Below, in pieces: positions 34,548 to 43,200 of a stretch of 64,000 nt of DNA. Origin of the DNA: Alligator mississippiensis (taxonomy: Eukaryota; Chordata; Crocodylia; Alligatoridae); assembly GCF_030867095.1 (NCBI RefSeq), contig NC_081827.1, positions 21,271,001 to 21,335,000 on the forward strand. The letters run 5' to 3'. The position numbers were made by a program, and so were the translations under genes. Numbering within the stretch: position 1 is the stretch's first letter; every line of letters starts with the position of its first letter. The notes below the pieces were generated by a model that saw only the letters and a program-made list of their open reading frames with translations, had not been told where the DNA came from and searched no databases.

Positions 34548-35462
34548 TTAGTTTAAAGCCCAGTGGAGCAGGTCAGCCAGTCTGGCTGAGAAGAGCCTCC
34601 TCCCTAGGGGAGAGAGGTGGAGACCATCTCTTCCCAGCAGCTCGCTGCCTGTCTTGCCAAAGAGCGGTCTGTGGTCATGAAAGCCAAAGCCTTCCTGACG
34701 ACACCAGCGCCGCAGTCTTTGGTTGACCACATAGATCCTCCTGTCCCTTCTCAGCCCATAGCCTGAGACTGGGAGGATCGACGAGAACACCACCTGTGCC
34801 CCCAGACCCTTAAGCCCCGCTCCCAAATCCCTGTAGCGCCTCATGACCTGGCTGGGAGTGCTCCGAGCCGTGTCATTGGTGCCCACATGAATAAGGAGCA
34901 TGGGATAGTGGTCTGTGGGTTTGAGGAGCTTGGGGATCCTGTCTGCAATGTCCCGGATGCGGGCCCCTGGGAAGCAGCAGACTTGCCGGACTAAGGGGTC
35001 AGGGTGGCAGATTGGCCCCTCCGTCCCCCTCAGGAGGGAGTCTCCCACAACAAATACCTTACGTTTTGTCTTGGGGAGAGCAGGGGCGGGAGCTGCAGTT
35101 AGGCCCATGTTGCCTGTGGGGGCCGGCAACTCAGCAGGCTCTGCTGGGGCAGCAAGAGGTGCATACCTGTTGCTCAGTTCTGGCAGGGGAGGGGCCTTGG
35201 TGAGGCGGGCCTTAGGGCCCTTGACCACCTTGGTCCATGCCCCTGGCTGGACACAGCAGGAGGTCCCATAGTCCTCCTCTGGCCTGGAGGGAGACTGTGA
35301 TCTACCCTCTGCCTCCCGGGGGAGAAGGGCCTGGCAGTAGGAGTCTATCTCCTGCTCGCAGTCCCTGATGGCACGCAGTCGGTGGACTGTGGCCTGGAGC
35401 TCCTCCAGCTGGCGCGCCAGAGACCCCAAAAGGGAGCAGACCCCGCAAGGGGAGGTCGCCAT
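34548..35462 (-). CDS. CR1 ORF1 protein with SGNH esterase domain (304 aa)
   Basis: This is the first protein of the CR1 element, an RNA-binding/chaperone-type ORF1. Residues 1-45 (MATSPCGVCSLLGSLARQLE onward) have a CxxC followed by a heptad-like, Leu-rich stretch likely to form a coiled coil. Residues 50-130 are low-complexity and rich in Pro and Ala. Residues 134-300 form an SGNH/GDSL hydrolase domain, with block I VVGDSLLRG (Ser142), block III HVGTNDTA (Asn196) and block V DGLHLS (Asp279, His282). The whole catalytic set is therefore present. Such esterase domains are known in CR1 ORF1; the substrate is not established. The frame is open from ATG to TAA, and ORF2 begins 5 nt after the stop. 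Confidence 0.9.
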   Translation of the reverse strand: MATSPCGVCSLLGSLARQLEELQATVHRLRAIRDCEQEIDSYCQALLPREAEGRSQSPSRPEEDYGTSCCVQPGAWTKVVKGPKARLTKAPPLPELSNRYAPLAAPAEPAELPAPTGNMGLTAAPAPALPKTKRKVFVVGDSLLRGTEGPICHPDPLVRQVCCFPGARIRDIADRIPKLLKPTDHYPMLLIHVGTNDTARSTPSQVMRRYRDLGAGLKGLGAQVVFSSILPVSGYGLRRDRRIYVVNQRLRRWCRQEGFGFHDHRPLFGKTGSELLGRDGLHLSPLGRRLFSARLADLLHWALN

Positions 35463-36052
35463 GCTCCCAGGCCCCAGAGCCTGAAAAAGGGACAGGCAGC
35501 CCCCGCAGCCGAGAGCCAGGGGCTCCGTCTGTGTGGAGCCCGGAACCAGGGGCTCCGTCTGGGTGGCCGTCTCTGAGGTGCCGGGGGGGGGCCTCGGAGC
35601 CCGAGGGGACCCTTGGGGTGCGGCGCGTGCCCATCCGTGTCATGCCTCAGGTAGGCTGGCTACGGCTGGGACTGTCTACCCTGGGGGGTGCGCAGGCAGG
35701 GTCTGGCGCCCTCCCGCACGCCCTCCCGCGCGAACTCCGCGCTAACTCACGCGCCGGCAGAGAAGCGCTCCTGTTTGTGCAGCCTGTTCGCGTGGTTCCT
35801 GTTGCGTGGCTCCCTGGGGGGCTGGGTGAAGTAGGGGCCTGGGCAGGGCTTGACCCGGCCCGGCTCCACTCAGCTGCCGCCTCCCACACACACACTAAGG
35901 GGGTTAGCCCCTTCTCTCCACGGGCCCCGCTTACCCCGGCTGCGCTGGGGGTCAGCGGGGGGCTCCACGGCTGCTGGAGGGTTTCTGGGGGGCTTCGGGG
36001 GAGCGGGGGTGCAGCGAGCTTTCACCCGCGCGTCTCTCGCCGCTCCCGCGTC
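35463..36052 (-). promoter_or_regulatory. CpG-rich CR1 5' leader / internal promoter region
   Basis: About 590 bp of GC- and CpG-rich DNA precedes ORF1 on the - strand, with runs such as gcgcgcgaac and cccgcgcgtctctcgccg. Full-length CR1 elements carry their internal promoter here. CpG is sparse in the rest of the window, so retention of so many CpGs suggests a recent insertion or an unmethylated state. The exact upstream boundary is judged only by the change to AT-rich sequence near 36052. Confidence 0.6.
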
Positions 36053-36757
36053 TAACTTTGGCTTTATGAAAAAAAAAATCCCTTCAACCCTTTTCTCTGA
36101 TGTTGAAATAAGGATTTTAAAGGTTTTTATTGATCTCATGAAAAGAGGCACAGGAACAGGATTTGGAAATAGACTTTCAGATGAACTGGATGGTATAACC
36201 AATTGAGACTGTGTCCAAGATTAACTGATCAATTGTAGGGGGCCTCACATACCTGATAGACCTAGCACTTCCTGAAAAGAGGTGCAATTGACACTGGAAT
36301 TATATGAATTGGGTCAGATCCGTCACCAAAGACATCAAAATATTTGCATATATTCCAACAAATCCAGTCTTTTGCATTTCCTATGTATTGGAAAACTGAT
36401 GTTCTTCCTCCTTTGCTGATATCACTATGTGAGAAGATGGGTATGGATATATAAAGAAATACTCTGGCCCTTTGTGTAGAACCTGTCGTTTCACTTTGCC
36501 AAACATGAGGAGAGGGCTGCCATGGCTTGGAGTTAAACAGTAGCATAGTCTGCCTGGGTCCATTATCACGTAGTTTAGAGACTAGGCCAAGCCTCTATCA
36601 AGACTTTAGTGTTGAATGACTTGGTTCCTTCAGTATCCTCAGTGGGGACCTGAAGATGGTTGCCATCCTTACTAGTATAGGGTGACCAGAAAAGTTACCA
36701 GTGCATTTGTGAAGAAGGAGGTGTTGGAACTAGGGCCTTCTATATCTACAAATGATA
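36053..36757. other. intergenic between CR1 5' end and hAT-like element
   Basis: AT-rich flank of the young CR1, starting gctttatgaaaaaaa. No recognisable gene or repeat. It marks the pre-insertion sequence on the 5' side of the CR1. Confidence 0.5.
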
Positions 36758-36765
36758 TCATGCAT

Positions 36766-37827
36766 TAGGCCTGTGCGAAGAGGCTAACAGTCACTTCGGA
36801 TTTGGCCGATTTGGGGTACAGTGATTCATGTTGGTGATTCGAATCACTGTCCCAAATTGATTCAGCCAAATCTGATTTGGAGGTTTGCAAATCAGCCAGG
36901 CCCATCCTCCGTCCACTTTCCCAGCCCAGCAATGTTTGTCCTGCCTGCCCCCACTCCTGGCACTTAAAAAAAAAAAAAGCCCCCAACTCACTTGATGCTG
37001 CCCCGCAGGGGGGGTGATCCCCGCTGCCCCCTACTACCTCACGCTGTGTGTGGGGCTCTGCCACAAGCCCCCCAGTCCCCTCCCACTCTCCCAGCCTCCC
37101 CCCCACCACAGCTGCCCTGCCCACCCCAGCTCCGGCCCTTTAAGAAAAAAAAGAAACAAAACAAGCCCTGACTCACCATTTCTGCTGGGTGGGTGGGGGC
37201 AATCCCCACTGCCCTGAGCATGAGACTCCCAAAGTCTGCATGAGCCTCCCAAAGTCCCAAGACTGCTGCAGGAGCCAGCGAGTGTGGGGGGGGTTGGGTT
37301 TTTTCTTAAAGGGCCGAAGCTGGGGTAGGTGGGGCAGCCATGAGGGGTCTCAGGGAATGGGGGGGTCAAGGGGCTTGTGGCAGAGCCCCTCCACATGGAG
37401 TGGGGCAGTGGGAGGCAGTAGGGATTGCCGCTCCCCCCTCACCAGCCAGCACCCAGTGAGTTGGGGCTTTTTTTGAAGGGCCAGGAGCTGGGGCAGGTAG
37501 GGCAGCCATGGGGGGGTGGGGCTGGGGGAATGGGGGGGGCAGGGGATAAGGCAGAGGATGGGGCCTGGCAGTTGTCCCCCCATGGTCCCCTCCCCTGCTC
37601 CCTACTTACCAGATCCAAGTCTGGGTCCAGCTCCCTGCTGCAGCAGGTGGGAACTGCCTGAATTGTCGAAGCTCTCCGAATCTTTTCCAAATTGATACGG
37701 AGAGCTTCAAATCATTTCAGACTTTTGAACTGGTCCCCCAATTCAATTCAGATTTGGAGAGTTAGCCACCGAATCGGGCCTAATCTCCTCCAAATCAAAT
37801 CAGCACCTGAAGCTTTGCACAGCCCTA
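36766..37827. mobile_element. hAT-like non-autonomous element with perfect 8-bp target duplication
   Basis: The ends are TAGGCCTGTGCGAAG and CTTTGCACAGCCCTA. It is flanked on both sides by TCATGCAT (36758-36765 and 37828-37835), a perfect 8-bp duplication. The sub-terminal regions are AT-rich with Phe/Gln-like runs (gatttgg, aattcaaattc) that mirror each other. The interior is GC-rich and made of modules containing 'cccagctccggccctttaa' and its inverse 'cttaaagggccgaagctggg', so it folds on itself. It has no transposase and depends on an autonomous hAT in trans. Confidence 0.8.
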
Positions 37828-37835
37828 TCATGCAT

Positions 37836-38209
37836 CATCCTGTCCTAAGGACAAATGAACTAAGATCATACCTCACTTCTGAGGCAGAAGCTGAGTGCTG
37901 CTTCAGAAGAGGAGATGGCTGATATGACTGCTGAGAATATATAGCAAGTGGAACCATGGGTACTTGTGCAGCACCAGGAAGTTCGCCATATTTTACAAAG
38001 GCCATTGGAGGACGTCTGATCATTATGACCCCAATATGGTTCCTGCTTCTACTTCAGTACTGTGCCCCTTTTACCATCCAGGAGGCCCTTTGTATAGCAT
38101 GCTAGTGGGGCCTCAGGAAGAAAAAGGTTGAGAAGCCCTGCTCTAGACTCCTGATCAATGAGAAAAGTGGGAACTCAATATAGATTATAATTGCTATAGA
38201 TGTGTGTAG

Positions 38210-38269
<60 letters not shown>

Positions 38270-39258
38270 CTAATCACCCTGAAGTTTATTGAAGCATTTT
38301 ACTCCAGGATGGGCCCAAATTCTAACAAAGAAATGCCTGGCACCAGGACCGCACTTGTGCCATTGCAATGTTAATTTCTAAAACAAATGGAAAGATTTAT
38401 GCATGAGTGCAGATGCACAGAGATCTTGTTACCTGTCATTTTAAAGAATAAGCAAAACAGGAATGTAGACTGAGCACAACAGTTTTTCTTGCTGTGTAAA
38501 TAAATATGCAAAACCTCAGCTGTTGACACTTAGCAACTGCTTCCAGCCCTCCAGGAGACATAGGAAATCTAGTTTTCCTGATGCACTGAGCAGAAGGGAT
38601 ACACTGAAGGAGCCAAACCAGCATACCTGCTAGTATATGTATGCATCTTGCAATAATCCCTTGATTTTCAAATCTTATCACTGTAGTATCAGAGCACGTA
38701 TTTACTCAAACACACAAGCAATTTTTCTGTAAGGTAAAATCAGTGTTTTGCTGAAGTCAGCAACAAATTTGCACTGATTCCAACAGGACCAGAATATCAG
38801 CCTTTGAAGTAAGAAATGAGTAAGATCTAGGCATCATTTCAGCTGAATTCTCCAACCGGATGCAGTTTGTACCTGGAGAAACAGGACTGAAAAGGAGCTG
38901 TTTCCAGGCCTCCAAGGCCTGACAATCATTATAACGCAGCATTGACTAAAGAGGAGATCATAGCAGCTGGCTTCAAGCCAGGAGAAAATGCCAACTTTGC
39001 AACTCCTTTGTGTTGGACCCAAAGGAGAGAATCTGGCCTCATGCCTTTAAAGAAGTCCTTTCTTCCAGAAAAAGGGGAGTGATATTTTTGGCTAAAAGTT
39101 ATATGCATCACATTCAATAGCAATTTCTAGGGTGACCCAAAATGGCAAAGATACCATAGCTTTCACCATTAGGTGACTATGCACAAGTGGGCATCTTAGA
39201 GAAGTTGCAAACTGGAATAAAACCTAAATATTATTGAAGGAAACATAAGGCACGGCAT
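37836..39258. other. intergenic with (TA)n tract
   Basis: Contains the AT dinucleotide tract 38214-38266. Otherwise no gene, no transposon ends. Confidence 0.5.
38214..38266. repeat. (TA)26 microsatellite
   Basis: 53 bp of uninterrupted TA, followed by gttctaatc. Likely length-polymorphic and prone to slippage. Confidence 0.98.
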
Positions 39259-39478
39259 CACAGAATCATAAAAAATTAGGTTTGGAAGGGACCTAATTCA
39301 ACCCGCTGATCAAAGCAGGACCAGCCTTAAAAACCTCCAAGGATGGAGAGTCCACCACCTCTCTGGGTAGCCCTTTCTAGTGCTTCACCACCCCCCTAGT
39401 GAAAATGTTTTTACTAATATCCAACCTAAACTTCCCTTGCTGCAACTTGAGACCATTGCTCCTTGTTCTGTCCTTATA
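39259..39478 (-). mobile_element. CR1 3'-end fragment upstream of GNAT3
   Basis: About 220 bp of CR1 3' sequence on the - strand: cagaatcataaaaaattagg, gtttggaagggacctaattc, accattgctccttgttctg. It is diverged and truncated. It lies about 0.6 kb before the GNAT3 start codon, so the upstream regulatory DNA has received LINE sequence. Confidence 0.82.
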
Positions 39479-39760
39479 GTATCATTATAGTGTGAAACTA
39501 GAAAGCATTGTGGCATCCCAATTTATTAATGTTAAAATCAGCATAAACAAGTAGCTATGAAGCTGCACATTTCTTTGTGGATAAAGGGAATGTTTAGAAA
39601 GATTAAAAATAAATAAATGTTCCCAAATGTTTGGAAGGAACATTTTGCTTCAGGACATAAGCCAAAGATTAATTCCTGGGGTGAAAAATTCATTCCCCCT
39701 AAACAGTGTTATCCTAAAATCGGGTACGTTAGGGTTTCTTTCACTTTCCCATCTCATTAA

Positions 39761-39835
39761 GGACAGGATGCTGAACTAGATGGCTCTTGGTTCAATTTGG
39801 TATGGAAATGCTCATGCTCTTCTATCATGCTTTTC
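39761..39835 (+). repeat. short interspersed-repeat fragment
   Basis: The stretch running ggacaggatgctgaactaga, then tggctcttggttcaatttgg, resembles the widely dispersed turtle/crocodilian repeat of the 'gctgggctagatggacc ... ttggtctgacccagtatgg' type. It is old and truncated, and no boundaries are visible. The family name is not certain from sequence alone. Confidence 0.4.
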
Positions 39836-39904
39836 CATGGGTGTAATAGCTGAATGGGACATTTACATTTTCTGACATCATATGGCTGTAATTCTGTGTC
39901 CCAG

Positions 39905-39911
39905 TATAAAT
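39905..39911 (+). promoter_or_regulatory. candidate TATA box upstream of GNAT3
   Basis: TATAAAT lies about 180 bp before the GNAT3 ATG, in sequence with no recognisable transposon. A start site about 30 bp downstream would give a leader of about 150 bp. It is a motif match only, and AT-rich DNA gives such matches by chance. The possible leader acceptor at 40058 would change this reading. Confidence 0.3.
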
Positions 39912-40058
39912 TCCTGTCAGTAGCATCTTCAAGTCATGTGACAGGGGAAAAGCAACTACTTAATTTGTATCTATAGAGAGGAGGCTGAATGGGACATTTC
40001 AGACTTCATTAAAGCATTGCTGTTGAAGAGTTTGAACTAAAGCGTTTTTTCTACTTAG

Positions 40059-40086
40059 ATATACACTGACTCTGTAACCCCACGCC
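40059..40086 (+). other. GNAT3: GNAT3 5' untranslated leader next to the ATG, with possible splice acceptor at 40057-40058
   Basis: Just before the start codon there is a branch-point-like gaactaa (40034-40040), a pyrimidine tract and a TAG at 40056-40058. This looks like a functional 3' splice site. If used, the ATG exon would begin at 40059 and a non-coding first exon would lie upstream. If not, this is ordinary 5' UTR. No transcript evidence is available here. Confidence 0.4.
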
Positions 40087-40204
40087 ATGGGTAGTGGTGC
40101 CAGCTCAGAGAGTAAAGAGTCAGCCAAAAGATCAAAGGAATTGGAGAAGAAACTCCAGCAAGATGCAGAGCGGGATGCCAGGACTGTCAAGCTTCTTTTG
40201 TTAG
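40087..40204 (+). CDS. GNAT3: GNAT3 coding exon 1
   Basis: This exon encodes residues 1-39 plus the first base of Gly40. The ATG sits in a strong Kozak context (gccATGGgt). The peptide opens [15 protein letters not shown] and ends TVKLLLL. It supplies the myristoylated N-terminus and the alpha-N helix that contacts G-beta-gamma, then beta-strand 1. The donor is G|GTAAAA, phase 1, as in other Gi-class genes. Residue 5 is Ala where I recall Ile in human GNAT3; the rest of the segment is very close to the human protein. The exon is too short to stand out as an open reading frame, so it must be found by homology. Confidence 0.95.
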
Positions 40205-43200
40205 GTAAAACAAAAGTATATTACTCTATGATTTTATTTTAAAGTAAACAGTACTGTAAAGGGATAAATGCAAACATGCTTTCTGATCCTTCAGTGATAC
40301 TAGACACTTGACTGAACAGGTTTATTATACTGAATCTATTCCATTTTAAGTATCTTAAATCCCCAGCATAAAGGAAGAATTCGAGGAATGATCACTCCTG
40401 TCAGAACAATTATAAAGAGCAAACTCTTTTTTTTTAATGCAGGGGATAGTGCAGAAAGCAAAGGGTAAAGGTGCAGTAAATACAACACTTACACATAGAT
40501 TTAAGGAGGCGATTGATTTAAAATACAGAAATGACATGCCATCAGCTAATGAAATTATCATTAATTTTTATTAGTGATTGTGAACTTCACATTGATTGTT
40601 AAGAAGCAGGGAATGACTGTAGCAGGAGACAATAACCCAAGCAATGAATATTGGGGCTATATATGAAAAAGCTTTCAATTTACTAAGTCCCCATTAGTAT
40701 GATATGCACTTCTATATATTTCTGAACATTATTCTTATTCATATCTAATAGTTCAATATTTTGCATCACTAAACATGTGTTTGCTTGAGTGTATCAGAAT
40801 ACCGGTTGTGAGCCAACGTTCATATTTTTTTGTTATAGCTGCTTTTATTAAATACTTACAAAGGCCTTGAAATGGGCCCCATAATATAAATATCTGGCAG
40901 ATCCTCAGCTAAGATAACTCAGCAGAGATCCTCTGACTATAGTTTTAGCCTAAATTATTTATATCAGATGAGAGTCTAACTATCATTATTAAAAAAATAA
41001 ATCTAGAATTAGCAAAACCACCCAGTTACCTTCAGCAGCAAGGAGCAGTTTAGTTTCTGTCTTGAACATTCTGCATGGCATCTTCAGCCCTGCGGGGAAT
41101 AAAAAGATCATTTGTGCTACAGCCACACAAGCTACTTGGAAAAATTAAAGCTGTTTGAAAGACCTTTTTAAAATATATATATATATAGAAAATGTTGTAT
41201 TTTGCCAAAACCCCAAAGGCTGAAAGAGATTTTAACTTAAATGTGTGTGTGTCTCTCTCTCTTACTCTCTATACATGACTATTCTAGATACAAATCCTAA
41301 TGTGGTCAAAATACAGACAGAGAGACAGATACAGGATTTTCTGTAGTGAATTAAAACATAGTCCATTTAGTCCACTATCCTGTTTCTGATTCTATTTCTA
41401 TGCATTACTGTGAGTTTGAGAGGAAATATGAGTAACCCAGTAGAAGGCACTTGTTGAGTAAACTGCCTCTGAGGAAATTTTCTCCCTAAAACTTTATTAT
41501 TTAAAGACAAAGTATATAACCCATCCAAAAATCTTGGTCTTTTAGTATTTATTATCACCATGTGGGTGTTTTGTCTACTGTTCAGTCCTTTTTACAACCT
41601 TTTTAACTATCCCTGGGGACATACTGGGCAACACGTCCTGCAGGTCAGTTGTATGCTATATGGAAAAGAATTTCTTTTTTTTCAAATTTCAATTTCTGTT
41701 TTCCAATGTCATTGAAGGTCTCTTTGTTCTTCCATACCAGGGGTAGGAAAATGACAGTGACTGAACAACTTTCTTTAAACCGTCCATTATTTTGTTTACC
41801 TTCCCTAAGGTAAAGACAGAGTTTTTCAAAAGAAAATATCCAGGCAAATTTTCTCTTGTAGAACTCTTACAATATGCATTATGAGTTGTCAGCCATCTAC
41901 TAAAATCCATGTGAAAGTATTGGACAATTTAACTGGTCCTTTTTAAAACAATATAAGAAGCTATTAAGACACCGTTGTGTGCTGGGTCTAGTAGAGAGAG
42001 CTGCCCCAGGCCCAGAACCGCAAAGCCACCCTGAGCTCTCAAGATGTACAAGGATACAATGTATGGCTCTTTCTTGATGATCAACCAGAAATGTTGGCAA
42101 AGCTAGAGACTGTCCAGCCCCAACAATTTCAGTCTAGATGGAAAGCAGGGACAATAATAAAAAGGCCAAATTTGTTCACGTTATTTTACTTCCATGTTCT
42201 GTGCCAGTGTCAACAGAAATGCTGATTACATCCTTTTCATGGAACAAGTACTGGGGTAAAGAAAACTATAGTTTCCCAATTTACATAAGTCTTCTAATGG
42301 ACAGAAGCATAAAGTTATTTTTAAAACAGAATCCTGTCCAGAAAAAGTGGTCCCATCCCCTACCTCTCACCCAGGCACGCCCATAGATAACACTTGCAGT
42401 TATCAGTTAAGGTTAAACTCCAGAATGATAATTAGTCTCCCCATGAACATGTTGAAAGCATAATCCAGAGCTATACTTTGTTCTGTTACATAACATCTAG
42501 CTCTCATACTTGACAAGGTGAGGACTTTCTATGTGTTTATACATCAAGTGCAATGTGCACCCTTGACACTGCAGAAACAATCAGCACTAACAACGCAGTA
42601 ATAATGGGCAAGCCTCAAAAGTGGGAAAGCTCAGTTTCCATTTAGACAATCACAAACAAGCTTAAAGAACTTGCCATGTCTTGAAACCCGTTCACTGTGC
42701 AGAAATATCACCCCACACATGGACACTGGTTTACCAGCCACTTCCAGCTCTCTGGGAAGTTGGAACATAGCCACTTACATCAGACAATAGTCTATTCCCT
42801 AGAGAGGGCAAGGATTTAGATAGAAGCTGAAAAGCAAGAGAATAAGGTCTGTCAAGCATTTCCAGAAGGCTCTCATCTCCCAAGAACCCTGGATTTAAAT
42901 TTTCAAGAGTGACTAGTGATTTGGGTGCCCATACTGAGACACCTCAAGCAGGACTACTTTCCGGAAAATGCTGAGCAACCATCTGCTAAATGTGCTAAAG
43001 CATCCAGTTTGAGATGCTTAGTAAGGCGTCTCAAACTGGACACCCAAACTCTCATGTCACTACTTAAAATGTAAGCCGCAGGTAGCAACCCCTGGAGATC
43101 TCCTTTCAGACACTAAGGCTCACACACTTGGATTTCTACTTTTGGAATGGCTCATTTATGCCTTCTACTCTTGTTTGGAGGAATGACAGAGGAGAACAAG

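Larger units (their letters stand above)
31545..36052 (-). mobile_element. near-complete CR1 LINE with two intact ORFs
   Basis: The element reads on the - strand. Its 3' end is at about 31545, with the octamer-type tail CTATGAAATCTATGAAA, and its 5' end is near 36052, where CpG-rich DNA changes abruptly to AT-rich DNA. The length of about 4.5 kb is that of full-length CR1. In order it has a CpG-rich 5' leader (36052-35463), ORF1 (35462-34548), a 5-nt gap, ORF2 (34542-31636) and a short 3' UTR of about 90 bp. Both ORFs are free of stops and frameshifts, unlike every other CR1 here, so this is the youngest copy. CR1 inserts by target-primed reverse transcription and usually leaves no clear target duplication; I see none. 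Its 5' start is estimated from composition. Confidence 0.93.
39480..40058. other. GNAT3 upstream region
   Basis: This is the proximal upstream DNA of GNAT3. It contains a 16-bp exact direct repeat (GCTGAATGGGACATTT at 39849-39864 and 39984-39999), the TATA-like motif at 39905 and several ATTA homeodomain-type cores. Part of it (39761-39835) resembles an abundant reptilian interspersed repeat. There is no CpG island and no coding potential. Most promoter function is expected here, but which bases matter cannot be read from one sequence. Confidence 0.5.

Noticed and set aside
32134..35271. Several + strand frames of 60-139 codons opposite the intact CR1
   Set aside because: They are antisense shadows of ORF1 and ORF2.
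35531..36055. 174-codon + strand frame in the CpG-rich leader
   Set aside because: High GC content suppresses stops on all frames; composition explains it and there is no domain.
37014..37690. Overlapping frames of 70-120 codons in Gly/Pro-rich translations
   Set aside because: They fall in the GC-rich interior of the hAT-like element and are open on both strands.
1..40000. Search for exons of CD36 or a semaphorin, which neighbour GNAT3 in mammals
   Set aside because: No matching protein segment or splice-flanked exon could be recognised; neighbours probably lie outside the window.
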